A DNA stretch of 64,000 nucleotides from Blepharisma japonicum (lineage: Eukaryota; Ciliophora; Heterotrichea; Heterotrichida; Blepharismidae), in contig CATKHK010000027.1 in NCBI GenBank assembly GCA_949751835.1, positions 421,352 through 485,351 on the forward strand, in the 5' to 3' direction. The notes beneath the pieces are model-generated. The model saw only the letters and a list, made by a program, of their open reading frames with translations. It was not told where the DNA came from and ran no database searches. The position numbers and the translations under genes were made by a program. This document shows positions 45,739-56,399 of this stretch, in pieces (position 1 is the first letter of the stretch; each line of letters begins with the position of its first letter).

Positions 45739-46623
45739 ATGTTCACTGCTAAAAGGGTAGTTCGATCTCTCAATTGCCGAAGTTTTGTCCCAGGCTTTAT
45801 AATAGTCCCACACCAATACGCTGTCGTTATCGAACGATTTGGCAAATTTTACAAAACTCTTCAGCCAGGCTTCCACTTATTAATCCCATTTGTGGATCGT
45901 GATGCTTACTATCACTCATTAAAAGAAGAAGTCTATCAAATCAGTAGTCAAGCTGCAGTTACTAAAGATAATGTTACAATCCAGTTGGATGGTGTCTTAT
46001 ATCTGAAAATTGTTGACCCTTTTAAAGCTTCTTATGGGGTAGGAGACCCTATTTCTGCAATGACCCAGCTTGCCCAGACAACGATGAGAAGTGAATTAGG
46101 GAAACTTACGCTTGATAAGACTTTTGAAGAAAGAGAACACCTAAACAACGCAATTGTAGACGCTATTAATGATGCTGCAGAAGACTGGGGAATTGTATGT
46201 ATGAGATATGAAATCAGAGATATCACTCCGCCTTTAAATATCAGAAAAGCTATGGAGTTGCAAGCTGAAGCTGAAAGACAAAGAAGGGCTGATGTTCTTA
46301 CGTCTGAAGGGAAAAAACTGTCAAGCATTAACATTTCTGAAGGACAAAGGCAAGCTGCAATTTTGGCTGCTGAAGGAGAAGCACAAGCAACTATTGTAAA
46401 AGCCAAAGCAATCGCTGACGGAGTTTCGGTGCTTGCAAAAAATTCTAAAGAAAGTGGAGGACATAATGCAATAAAGCTGAGATTGGCTGAACAGTATATT
46501 GAAGCATTTTCATCTCTTGGGAAGTCTGATAATACTATGATTATTCCTGCACAGCCTCATGATGCTTCCAAGATGGTGGATAAAGCTTTAGGAATTTTTG
46601 ATGATATAGGACTTAAAAAATAA
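45739..46623 (+). CDS. STOML2: Stomatin-like protein 2, mitochondrial (SPFH family)
   Basis: 294 residues. A basic presequence (MFTAKRVVRSLNCRS) precedes the SPFH core: VPHQYAVVIERFGKFYKTLQPGFHLLIPFVDR, then TKDNVTIQLDGVLYLKIVDP and LRSELGK-like motifs. The C-terminal coiled coil and SGGHNAIKLRLAEQYIEAFSSLGK match STOML2 rather than plain stomatin. It scaffolds cardiolipin-rich domains in the mitochondrial inner membrane. Convergent with the APC/C activator gene (19 bp apart). Confidence 0.93.
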   Translation: MFTAKRVVRSLNCRSFVPGFIIVPHQYAVVIERFGKFYKTLQPGFHLLIPFVDRDAYYHSLKEEVYQISSQAAVTKDNVTIQLDGVLYLKIVDPFKASYGVGDPISAMTQLAQTTMRSELGKLTLDKTFEEREHLNNAIVDAINDAAEDWGIVCMRYEIRDITPPLNIRKAMELQAEAERQRRADVLTSEGKKLSSINISEGQRQAAILAAEGEAQATIVKAKAIADGVSVLAKNSKESGGHNAIKLRLAEQYIEAFSSLGKSDNTMIIPAQPHDASKMVDKALGIFDDIGLKK

Positions 46624-46642
46624 TTATTTCATTAATTTAATG

Positions 46643-47992
46643 TTATCTAAGCTCGCTCATTGCAGGAAGCAAGCTACTGCTTCGTTGTCCGAAATCTGGT
46701 CTTGGGAAAACTTTCCAGAATCGTAAAGTTTCATCGCCAGCGCCTGTCACAATAGTTTGCGAATCCGCTGACATCGTAAGATACAAAACTCTTGACGTGT
46801 GACCTGTCAATACTCCAATTTTTTGCATTGTTGGGTAATTTCATACCACTACTTGATTTTGAGAATATCCATGTGTAGATACCAACTCATTCGAATTTTT
46901 GGAAAAAATTAAATTGCAGACTTGTGATTGTGTGTCAATGCATGATGTATTCTGCGATAATAAAGTATTTCAAGAACGAATAGTTCTATCAGTAGTGCCT
47001 CCACCTGATACTAAAAGTCCATGCTGATGAGGTGACCATGCAATTGCTTTTACCGCTGCTGTGTGCTCTTTGAATTTAGCGACTGGTGTAATGCTTTGAG
47101 CACTCCAAACTACTAGCTTATTGTCATTTCCTCCTGAGGCGAGCTGGTCACCTTCAAATGACCATTTCAGCCCACAGACTTCTTGTTTGTGTCCTTGAAG
47201 CTTAGCTGTAAATTTGCTGGAACTTCTCAGGTCTCTATGTAAAATGTTTTTATCTCTTGAACCTGAGCTAAGCAATGAGCCATTTCATGCTAATGCTCCA
47301 ACTCTTCCTGCATGACCTGGGAGTGTTCGAACTGCATTACTTCTTTCGACATCATAAAGCATTACTTTTCCTGATGTTGTGCCTACTGCGAGATGAGAAC
47401 CTGTAGGGGACCATGATAAAGAGGCAACTACATCGTTTTGGTATGTAGATAATTTAGATACTGCTCCTGTTACAGGTGATCATAGATAAATTGAATTATT
47501 TAGCCCAACTGTCAAAGTGTCTGCTGATGACCAATCTACAACATTTAAATAAAAATCATCTAATAGCTGAGGTGCATCCAATACTTTATAAGGGACTTTT
47601 GGAATAATTCTCTGTGTTGGGCTAGTTTCTTCATTATTGACTATATCAGGAACAAATCCTTGATTTTCTTTGTTTTCTCGTAATTGGGTTGATTGGGAAT
47701 TATAACGGAATAAATTTGTGGAGACTGAATTATCGAAATTTGTCTTGTCTGAACCAAAAAATTGGTTGTCTAGCAAGGTAGAAAATGCTCCTGCTTTTTC
47801 AGTGATTGTAACTACATTTCCGGAATTTTCTTGGCCTGCCTTTTCAAATGCATTAAGGAGATTTGAGGAGATACGATTTGGAATGAATCTTCCACCACTG
47901 TTTTCTGTGAGTTTTGTTTTCTTTTTGTAGCTAGATGAAGAGTTCTGGCGGAATGAAGATATATCAAACGACTTTTTGGGAGTAAACTGCAT
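46643..47992 (-). CDS. APC/C activator of the CDC20/CDH1 (Fizzy) family
   Basis: 449 residues from the Met at 47992; the upstream extension of the frame lacks a supported start. The C-box is GGRFIPNR (35-40 RFIPNR). A KEN box (REN-KEN) lies near 108. The hallmark IPKVPYKVLDAPQLLDDFYLNVVDW opens a WD40 propeller of seven blades, some with TGA Trp. The last residues are LR, near the IR tail that docks on the APC/C. C-box and propeller together identify an anaphase-promoting complex activator; telling CDC20 from CDH1 would need alignment. In a ciliate it would serve mitotic or meiotic nuclei. Confidence 0.9.
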
Positions 47993-48498
47993 AAATTTTT
48001 TAACGATTATAATATGGATATAGGAGTAATATGTGATTTTAAGTATGGATGCCAACCCCCTTGAAATATATTATTAAGATATTAAGGAAATTGCCAAAAA
48101 GAAGTGAAGTTTAAGGAGAATAGTTAATAATGCTTTTGTGAATTGCTAATTAAAAAATAGCTTGCACCTAAAATAAGCAGCTATAAGTTTTTATGCTTTA
48201 AGCATGAAATTTGCTTAAATTTTATAATCTATTTAAAACAAATAAGTACATTATTTTAAATAATTAATTACCTCTCTTCCCTAATAGTTAATCTAAGATA
48301 AATTAATTTTATAAAATATTTAGTATCAATTATAATTCTCTATAAAAAGGAGGAAACTTCTTGAGAGTCATATTTCTCTAACGATTTTTTTATTGAAAAT
48401 TAAGCTAAATCCTTAATACAAACTTATGAAAAATTTCCCACCTTGCTCAAGCAATATTAATAAAATAACCATAAAATGTGAAAAATCTTATTTAAAAA
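47993..48498. other. AT-rich divergent intergenic region
   Basis: 506 bp between the CDC20/CDH1 gene and the large coiled-coil gene. Nothing coding or structured is recognised; it is presumably a shared promoter region. Confidence 0.5.
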
Positions 48499-51400
48499 AT
48501 GCTTAGAGAATCAGGATCACTAGAGCCCAGTCTCTCAATTTCACCTCATTCTTTATGATCTCCAAGTTTGTTAGGACTCGATCATACAGAAATTTTTAAA
48601 TCTTTTGGAACTACTAGAGCGCCATCAGTCTCAGTTCTTGGACGCCGAATTAATAGTGAATCAATCATTTCTCCAATATGTGAAAGCACAAGCCGATTCC
48701 CAATTGCAATTCAATCACCCAAGATAAAATGCTTATCGCCTCAACTAACTAAAAAACCTAATATTTTACCCAATGATTCCAACAAAAAGGAAAAAGAAAT
48801 CAAGCATAAAATAATATCAAAAACACCAGAACCTTTAAAAGCCACTACTACCATTTCCAGCAATTTTCCTAGGCAGTTATCAAGCACAATCAAGCCAAAA
48901 ATTTCAAGGAAACCTTCAGTAACTCCTCAACCTACTGCAACTAAGATTAATAGTGAGGAAATAAAAACTGAAAAACCTGTGATTGATGAATTTATCCCCA
49001 AAATATCAATTGATAGGATTATTACCAAAAGTTTGAGAAAACAAAAATTGAGTAAAGATCTAGAAGAAAAGAAAAAATATGAAGAGATCATAGAAAAACA
49101 GAAAAATAAATGACAATTAGATGAGCTAAATAGACAAACAAGAATCGATAATTTAAGGTTCAAGAAAAATGAATTTAAGCCAAAAATACCATGGGGAGCT
49201 GATGAAAGAAGAATTAATGGAGAAATTGATGAGCAAATTAGAAAAGATGCGGAAGAAATAAGGAAAAAGAATAGAGAAAGTAGAGAAAAAAGCAAGCAAC
49301 TTGGTAAAGCAAGTATTGGACTAGATGATATTATTTGAAGATCTTCAGAAAAGTTAAAAACTCCGAAGCCAGCTGCTACTACTGAAATAAAAAGCTCACA
49401 GAAAAAAGTAAAACAATCTGATCCTGAAATAGTGGTCTTTATGAAAACTCAAAAAAAATTAAGAAAACTCCAAAAAGAGCTTGATTATGAAAAACAACTG
49501 GAAGAAGAAAGTAAAAGAATTTTTCAATTAAATCGCTTAGAATCTCATGTGAAAGCAAACTTGAAAAGATTTAAAAAAAAGAAGCAAAAAGAAAAGAAAA
49601 AAGAAAAGGTAAGAAATAGAATTTTAAAGAAAAAGCCAAAGCAGGAATCTATTGAAATAACAAGTTATCCAGAAGATGAAGAAGTTAAAGAAATTATGTA
49701 TGGAATGCCTCCAGAAAACACAGAGAGCTATAACAGAGAAGGACGAGAATGCCAAGCTTTTGGAAATTACTCTGATAATCAATCAAACGATAAGCAAGAA
49801 AACGCAACTCAATTAGTCAGTGACATAGTAGAACGACGAGTTCATCAAGAGCCAACTTTACCTTTATTCAATGCTACAATGCCAATCTTGGAAGTAAAAG
49901 AAACCACCCCTAGTTACACAGAAGATCCTAGCGAAGAAATAAAAACAAAAGATCTTCAATCTTCTGATGTTATAAGGAGAAAAAATGAAATTCATCAAAA
50001 GTTAAATGATTTAAAAAATCGTGTGGACCGAGCAAGAGAAAACGCAAAATATTCAGCTAACGAGGAAGACCTAAAAAATTCTGCTGCAATAAAGATTCAA
50101 GCATGAGTAAGAGGCTGGCTGACAAGAGAAGCATTAAGGAGATTTTTTAACAATTTGGATGCTTCTGAAGAGAGCTGATTAAAACGATTTTATGGAAGTG
50201 ATGGACAAGTTTCGTTTGAAGATGAAGATGAAGAAGTGCAAAAAATTCTAAAGAAAATAGGTAAACCAGATACTCTTGCTAATGGAAGTAGCTGAGAAGA
50301 ATCCGACTTAATAAGTCCAAGAAATTTTCAGCAGCCTTCAAATTTGCAAAAATGAGAAATCTCTTCTCCAGGATCACAATTTGCTAGATTTTCTCCAGTT
50401 CCTGTAAAAAATCAATTTGAAGACTCAGAAAGGCTGGACTCTCACTTCTGCAAGCTTTCATCAGTTCTTGCAACATCTTCACATGAAATTATAAAAAAAG
50501 AAAAAAACGTTGACAAAAACAGCCAAAGAAAAATCCAAGAAATTTTAGATTCTCAAACTCAATGAAAACTGCACCAAAAGCAAAAATTAAACGAAATGAA
50601 AGAGAAAGACTTAAAAGAGATGAAAAAAATTGCACAAAAAGCAGGAAATGATAGAGAAACAATGAAATTTTTGCAAGAATTAATAGAGCAAAGATACTCA
50701 TCGATAAGCCAAATTTTTGATGAGGCGAAGTCAGATTTTTTAGATAGCCTGGAAAATTCCCATGAAGAACGAAAGATTTCGAAAAACGTAATTAAAGAAA
50801 ACCAAAAAAAATCATTAATTAAAGCAATTGATTTTGAAGAAAATGATGAATATTTAAATACTGATTCAGAGATAATAAAAAGTGTCAGAGTTAGCAAGCT
50901 GGATATTGAAAAGCAGGATACTGATATAGAAGAAGCCAAAGAAGAACAAAAACAGTCTTTAAATGATATTGAAGAATTTACACCTTTTCCTGATAAAAAG
51001 CATACTGATATTTCTAATAGTTTTATTGAGCAAATAAAAGCGCTGCAATTGCCTGTTAGCAGCTCTATGAGCAGCCAAGATTTTAAATTAACCAATTCTA
51101 TCAGTCCAGAGGTAATAGCAGAAGAAAGGGATTCTCCGGAATTCATCCCTCTACAATTTGAAAATTTTTCAAGACCTCAAATTTATGATAAAAACGATAT
51201 TTCTTTATATTCTGAGCCAATTGTAGCTGAATTTATTGAAGAATATTCACAATCTTTTAGTTCATTTCAAGAGGATACAGAAATTGAAAATATAGAAGGA
51301 AAAATTGAGAAAGAAATTCCTTTGGATTTAAATTCTAATGAATCAGCTAATGAAGATGAAAAAAATGAAAGTTCAAGTTTAATTGAATGTGATAAATCTC

Positions 51401-52515
51401 CATATGATCCTGCAGAGCCTGAAGGCGTTCGTTATATATTAAGCGATAGTGAATCAAAGCAGAATTCTCCTGCAAATAAAAATTCAGCCATTTTTATCCA
51501 AGAATGAAACTCCCCTGAGTCTTCAAGTGGAAACATTAAAAATGAAAAATCAATAGAAGCTCCAGATCCAGGAAATTTAATCGATATGGATAAATTTGAA
51601 GAAAAAATTTCCAAGCCATTTAACGAAGAGCAATGTGAAGAAATGCTAATTTCTGATGCATTAGAAAATATTATCAACCAAATTCTATCTTTATATGTAT
51701 ATGAAGCAGTGAAACAGCTGATGTCCTCCCCAGATTTTCTTGTAAAAATAACAGATTTTATCCTTTTTGATTTAATTATTGAAGAAATAAAAAACCAGCC
51801 ACATGAAGTAGTAAATATAAATATTTCGACAGAAAACTCAAAGGAATTTTTAAATAAAAATGAAAATTATGTTCAGTCATATGCAGAGAAATTATTAATT
51901 TTTGTATTAGAAAATTTTGAAATTTCTGAAGAAGTCCAGGCAAAACTTCTTGCTCCAATACAAAAAAATCCTTTAGACCAGCTCTCAAAAATGCAGGAAA
52001 ATGAAATTGGGACAGTTAAAATTCCTGATGTAATAAATGATCCAGTTCTATCACCAGAAATATACTTTGTCTTAGAAAAAGATAATAAAATTGATAGCCT
52101 TGATATAGCTGAATCAATACTTAACAAAATGATTTTTGATACAATTAATGAAGAATTACAAAAACATCGAAAAGATGGGGAAAAAGGTCTGCCAATGCCA
52201 TGAAGCAGCAGAAGCCCAGGCACTTCAAATATAATAAATATATACGAAATTTTCAACCAAACTCGTGACCGCATTATAGAATATGACCAAATCAAGGCCG
52301 GGATGATCCCAACTGCTAACCTAAGCCCAGACAGCGTGTTTTTCAAAAAAATCCGTGACGAAAAATTAGCAAAATTACTAACCTTAGAAGTCGTTGAAAA
52401 TGAGCAGCAATGGGTTGACTATGAATTTGAAGAAACTCAGGTAAGGCTAGATCTTGCAGACATGATGCTAGAGCAACTTGTCGCTGAAATTGTGGAAATC
52501 CTTTATATGAATTAA
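48499..52515 (+). CDS. Large IQ-motif coiled-coil protein, centrosomal/ciliary-like
   Basis: A 1338-codon frame broken by many TGA Trp in the standard code. Residues 1-160 are Ser/Pro/Lys-rich. Coiled-coil, Glu/Lys-rich segments dominate the middle (for example near EKQLEEESKRIFQLN). An IQ motif, IKIQAWVRGWLTREALRRF, lies around residue 531 and should bind calmodulin or centrin. The last 200 residues form a helical domain (IFNQTRDRIIEYDQIK, then DEKLAKLLTLEVVENEQQWVDYEFEETQVRLDLADMML) resembling the C-terminal helical module of centrosomal proteins such as CEP350-type or DUF4378 proteins; this is tentative. The next gene begins 25 bp after the stop. A basal-body or cortical role is an inference. 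Confidence 0.72.
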
Positions 52516-52540
52516 TAAATGGCATTATATTTTTTAAATA

Positions 52541-53272
52541 ATGTTTAAAAGAAAGGATATCAAAACTTCAGATGTTCTGGATTGTCCTTATGAAAATTTA
52601 AGAAGAGGATTTGCAAGGTCTGCATGCACAATTGGTGCATTTAAAACAAGCTCAGGGACAAGCACAGCCCATATTTTATATTTTCAGCCTTTAATTGTAG
52701 GCACAGTGACTTCAGAAGAAACAGGAAATTTTTACCCAGAATCTCCAGGATTTTATGGGAAATATACATCTTGTAAATCCATTGCAAAATCTTCAAATAA
52801 TTACACACTAATGCAATGCGATAAAATTGATGGGGATGCATTAAGACTTAAAGCAGCTTATCCCAAAATTTACTCCAAGGATGAGGATAAATATTTTCTA
52901 GGATATTCAAATGAAAACCAGCAAAAAATTCTGACAAAAAATCCAGAAGAAATTAGCATGAAAGGAGCTATTTTAACTGATATAGGGACTGATAAAATTT
53001 TTGGGGTGGTAGGAGAAAATGGAGTAATTGATGTTGACGAATTTTATGAAATTTATGATGAATATATATTTCCATGGTCTCAAATTTATAATGCAACTAT
53101 TTCAAAACATTTTTTTACTTATTTTAGGGAATATGAAGTAAAGCATGGTCTTTCTCATAAAGGAAGGGAAGGGCATAGGCCAAGATTCGTAGATGTTAGT
53201 ATAACACGAGAAAAATACAAAAAAATGGTCAAAGATTTCATAAAAAAATACATCTACAACTATGATGGCTAG
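52541..53272 (+). CDS. Unknown 243-residue protein
   Basis: 243 residues ending in TAG. The visible pattern is alternating beta-like segments (ILYFQPLIVGTVTSEETGNF, MKGAILTDIGTDKIFGVVGENG), which might be an all-beta fold, and a C-terminal basic helix (YKKMVKDFIKKYI). I do not recognise a catalytic motif. The start is 25 bp from the previous stop and the stop is 6 bp from the convergent zinc-finger gene, an extreme example of compaction. No Trp position requires TGA except possibly none. Confidence 0.65.
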   Translation: MFKRKDIKTSDVLDCPYENLRRGFARSACTIGAFKTSSGTSTAHILYFQPLIVGTVTSEETGNFYPESPGFYGKYTSCKSIAKSSNNYTLMQCDKIDGDALRLKAAYPKIYSKDEDKYFLGYSNENQQKILTKNPEEISMKGAILTDIGTDKIFGVVGENGVIDVDEFYEIYDEYIFPWSQIYNATISKHFFTYFREYEVKHGLSHKGREGHRPRFVDVSITREKYKKMVKDFIKKYIYNYDG

Positions 53273-53278
53273 ATTAAT

Positions 53279-53872
53279 TTAAAGGTTATCGAAAATTTGC
53301 TTATAAGTATTTGGAGTACTATCTTTGAAAAATTGAGTAATAATTTTTTGCACTTTAATTCTATCCTCAGCTAAGCATTCAATTTCTATGATTCTTTCTG
53401 TTGTTTTCCCAATCTCAGCCAAAATATGAACATTTTTAATTATTCTTTTTCTTGAAAGAACTTGTTGGAATTCTTCACATTTATTCACTTCATTAGTCGA
53501 AAATTTAATTAATGCCATTTGATGCCCATTTATAAGTGGCTCGTTTTTAATTCTTTTTCTGGGGAGCTCAAATCTTTCATGGCACTCTAAATCATAATCA
53601 GCTTGATTTTTGTGGCTTATAATCTCTTGGGGCTGGTTTATGATTTGGTCCATAGTTTTTGACTGTTTAGATCTAGGGATCTTATGTTCAGAAGGATTTA
53701 AGTGTTGGTTTTTTAACGTTATTTCTTTCGTTAAAATGTTATAATGCAATTTAGCTGGGCATCGTTTGTCTGAGCAGCGGAAGTATATAATGTTTTTCCG
53801 AGCACTGTGACGGTGGTAGTTATAATCTTAATATCAATTACTGTTAGCTTCTTCAGTTTGCTCACTCTGCAT
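53279..53872 (-). CDS. Stand-alone FLYWCH-type zinc-finger protein
   Basis: Two exons across a 15-nt intron (53827-53841) give 192 residues. The spliced N-terminus MQSEQTEEANNYNYHRHSARKNIIYFRC SDKRCPAKLHYN shows the FLYWCH pattern: aromatic strands, CxxxxCxAK, and later His residues (NQHLNPSEHK) to complete the C2H2-like zinc site. The remaining 130 residues are helical and charged with no transposase catalytic domain. FLYWCH modules elsewhere are common in Mutator-like transposase derivatives and DNA-binding regulators, so a DNA-binding protein is likely. Confidence 0.75.
53827..53841 (-). other. 15-nt intron in the FLYWCH gene
   Basis: Coding strand GTAATTGATATTAAG. It lies in the codon after EEAN; splicing brings the ATG-initiated leader into frame with the zinc-finger domain. 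Confidence 0.8.
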
Positions 53873-53940
53873 TATAGAAAATGGCAGGCTGTTTATTTAA
53901 ATATTTTAATTATTTTACATTATTTTTGAATTCAAAAAGA

Positions 53941-55011
53941 TTATTTTAATGTTGGCTCGACATATGTAAAGTTCATGAAAACGTTGGCTTCTTGCTGAGG
54001 AGTATTCCAATTGGGAGGAGGACTGGCTTCATCTTTAATATTAGCTACGTTGAAGTTTCTTGTATCTTTGTCACCTCTAATCATCGGCTTTAAAGGCGGC
54101 TCCATTAGTTTACGTCTTAAAAAATCCCAATCCATCCCGCCAAAAAATGGATGCGGTTTTATGTCAGCTGCATTTGCGAGCCTTTGTTTTGGGTCTGTAA
54201 TTAACAGTTTTGATATTAAGTCCTTAGCTTTATCTGAAAAAGTGTCAGGGAAAAAGAGTTTTCCACTTATGATATTTTTGAAAAGCTTATCATAGTTTTT
54301 AGCGTAAAATGGGGATTTTCCATTTAACATTTCATATAAAAGAATCCCTAAGCCCCAATAATCAATTTCTTTACCTTGCACATGCCCTTTCAGTACTTCT
54401 GGGGCTATATATTCAGGTGTCCCACATATAGTATGTGATCTATTCACATCAGAAGAAATTTTCGCTAAATTAAAATCTCCTAGTTTTATATGCCCCTCTG
54501 CATCTAAAAATACATTTTCAGGCTTTAAATCTCTATAGATGAAGCCTTTATTATGTAAATCTTCTAATGCAAGCAATACTTCAGCTGCATAAAACCTTGC
54601 GATTTCTTCAGTGAATTTATTTAGCTTCCTTAAATGAAAGAACAATTCTCCACCTTGCATAAAATCTAAAACCAAATAAAGCTTCTGATAATTCTGAAAA
54701 GCAAAATGTAATTTTACTACAAAAGGGCTTTTCACTTGTGACAGCACCTCCCTTTCTGTCTGAGCATGAGCTTTCTTTTTTGCATCAAAAAGTCTCTGTT
54801 TACTTATAAGCTTCATCGCATATAGTTTCCCATCATCTTTTTTAGTAACTAGCATTACTTTCCCAAATGATCCTTTCCCCAGGACTTTTTCTACCTTAAA
54901 ACTTCTGACATTTATAGCTCTGGATTCCAAGCTGTCAGGAATTACCAAAATATCCTCATTTTGCTTAGGCGGCGGAACTATTTCAGGATGACAGCAACAA
55001 ATATTGCCCAT
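53941..55011 (-). CDS. AGC-family Ser/Thr protein kinase, lipid-anchored, DFN variant
   Basis: 356 residues. MGNICCCHP suggests N-myristoylation at Gly2 and palmitoylation of Cys5-7. Motifs: glycine loop LGKGSFGKV (44-52), ATP lysine Lys67 (YAMK), YRDLKPEN (Asp161), APE (IAPEVL), and an AGC hydrophobic motif NVFMNFTYVEPT near the C-terminus. The Mg-binding loop reads D179-F-N rather than DFG. The remaining catalytic residues are present, so activity is likely but altered. The kinase resembles PKA/PKG/PDK-like AGC members with a compact N-terminus. Target site ends at a plasma-membrane-directed position by lipidation. Its start is 16 bp from the divergent SF-assemblin gene start. Confidence 0.9.
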   Translation of the reverse strand: MGNICCCHPEIVPPPKQNEDILVIPDSLESRAINVRSFKVEKVLGKGSFGKVMLVTKKDDGKLYAMKLISKQRLFDAKKKAHAQTEREVLSQVKSPFVVKLHFAFQNYQKLYLVLDFMQGGELFFHLRKLNKFTEEIARFYAAEVLLALEDLHNKGFIYRDLKPENVFLDAEGHIKLGDFNLAKISSDVNRSHTICGTPEYIAPEVLKGHVQGKEIDYWGLGILLYEMLNGKSPFYAKNYDKLFKNIISGKLFFPDTFSDKAKDLISKLLITDPKQRLANAADIKPHPFFGGMDWDFLRRKLMEPPLKPMIRGDKDTRNFNVANIKDEASPPPNWNTPQQEANVFMNFTYVEPTLK

Positions 55012-55027
55012 TATTAAAGATTAAGAA

Positions 55028-56179
55028 ATGGTCCTTTATTCAAATTTTTTAACTAAATTTAAAATGTGGAAAACTTACCTGCAGCCTACTAAAAGTTTTA
55101 AAGCAAAAACAAAGGACCCGTCAAACGTGAGGGAAAGAATCCAAAGTTTATCAGAAGCTGTAAGCGGCTTAAAGCAAGACGTCCATAATGAAGCTACAGT
55201 TAATGCAATGAACTTTGAAAGGATGGAAAAGCATCATTTTAATACATTAAATAGCCAAGTAATGACCTTAAAAAAAGCTTTTACAGACCTTGCTGATGCT
55301 TTAGTAGAAGAATTAGATGGGGTAAGAGAAGAAATGAGAGGAGAAATGAAGATGAACAAAGAAGAAATTTGGCAAAAATTCGATGAAATTAATATGAGCA
55401 ATCGACAAGCACAAGAAAACCATCATCAATTGAATGCAGCTTTAACACAGACAACGAAACAAGCTTTTCAGCATATACAAACATTAAAGGCAAACCAAGA
55501 TAAATTAGCAGGAGATATTGACGCGGTAAGAGCAAAGACAAGTGAAGCTCAAAATGATTTAAAACAGTTTATTACCCAGCTGCAGAAAATTGTGGAGACT
55601 AATTCACAGCATGTTTCAAGCCTTTATAAAGAGCAAAAAAATATACAAAATAATTTGGAAAAATTAAATAAGCTGCCTGACGAAATTTCTAATGAAATTT
55701 TAAATGAAAAAGAAAAAAACCAAGAAAACGTAGAAATTCTTCAAGAAAACATTAAAAACCTTAGTTTTGATATAAGAAACCTCGAAAAGCAGCTGCATGA
55801 GTATACCACTAAGTCTGATTTACAGCTATTTAAAGGCGATTTTATTGATTTAGAAAAGAAATTAAAAGAATTATCAGAGGATTACAGAAAATCTTTTTAC
55901 GAAATTAAAAAAGAGTTTGATGAAAAATGCGACGATATTAAAAGAGAACAAATTAATATTTCTGATGAAATCATCCAAGAAATCAGAGAAAAAAGCAGCC
56001 CACAAATAGAAAACAGGGTGGAGTATCTAGAAGAGTTAACAACTGCTCAGAGAAGAGAGTTATTTGGGTCAATTACATCTATGGAGCAGTCCTTCGTGAA
56101 AAAGCAAGAAAAGATTATAAGGGCAATTTATCAGCTTGCTAGACACCAAGATCTTCCTGAAGCTCTGCTTGGGCTTTAA
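55028..56179 (+). CDS. SF-assemblin-like coiled-coil protein
   Basis: 383 residues from 55028; the second Met at 55064 is an alternative start. After a short basic head comes SLSEAVSGLKQDVHNEATVNAMNFERMEKHHFNTLN, the head-to-rod transition of SF-assemblin/beta-giardin type proteins. A nearly continuous coiled-coil rod follows to the C-terminus. SF-assemblins build striated, non-actin fibres attached to basal bodies. Ciliate homologues form kinetodesmal-type striated roots, so a basal-body fibre component is likely, though by family. Confidence 0.85.
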   Translation: MVLYSNFLTKFKMWKTYLQPTKSFKAKTKDPSNVRERIQSLSEAVSGLKQDVHNEATVNAMNFERMEKHHFNTLNSQVMTLKKAFTDLADALVEELDGVREEMRGEMKMNKEEIWQKFDEINMSNRQAQENHHQLNAALTQTTKQAFQHIQTLKANQDKLAGDIDAVRAKTSEAQNDLKQFITQLQKIVETNSQHVSSLYKEQKNIQNNLEKLNKLPDEISNEILNEKEKNQENVEILQENIKNLSFDIRNLEKQLHEYTTKSDLQLFKGDFIDLEKKLKELSEDYRKSFYEIKKEFDEKCDDIKREQINISDEIIQEIREKSSPQIENRVEYLEELTTAQRRELFGSITSMEQSFVKKQEKIIRAIYQLARHQDLPEALLGL

Positions 56180-56399
56180 TTTAATTCTTTAATTCATTAT
56201 TCTTATTATTCCTATTCAATCAGCCTTAATAAGCATTCGTATTAATTTTCCTACGTCACTATTTCATATTAAAATCCTCATTTTCATATTTTCCACAGAC
56301 TTAAATTCTGATTTCTTACAAATTCTCCTAGTTGAATTTTTCTTAATTCCAACAATCAAATAACTAAGAGAATTAATTTAAAACTTTCTTATAATAAAT

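Noticed and set aside
52541-53272. Serine-protease-like call
   Set aside because: A beta-rich pattern hinted at a trypsin-like fold but no His-Asp-Ser triad or GDSGG motif is visible.
54011-54295. Plus-strand ORF inside the AGC kinase
   Set aside because: It is the antisense shadow of the kinase domain; the minus-strand frame carries all kinase motifs.
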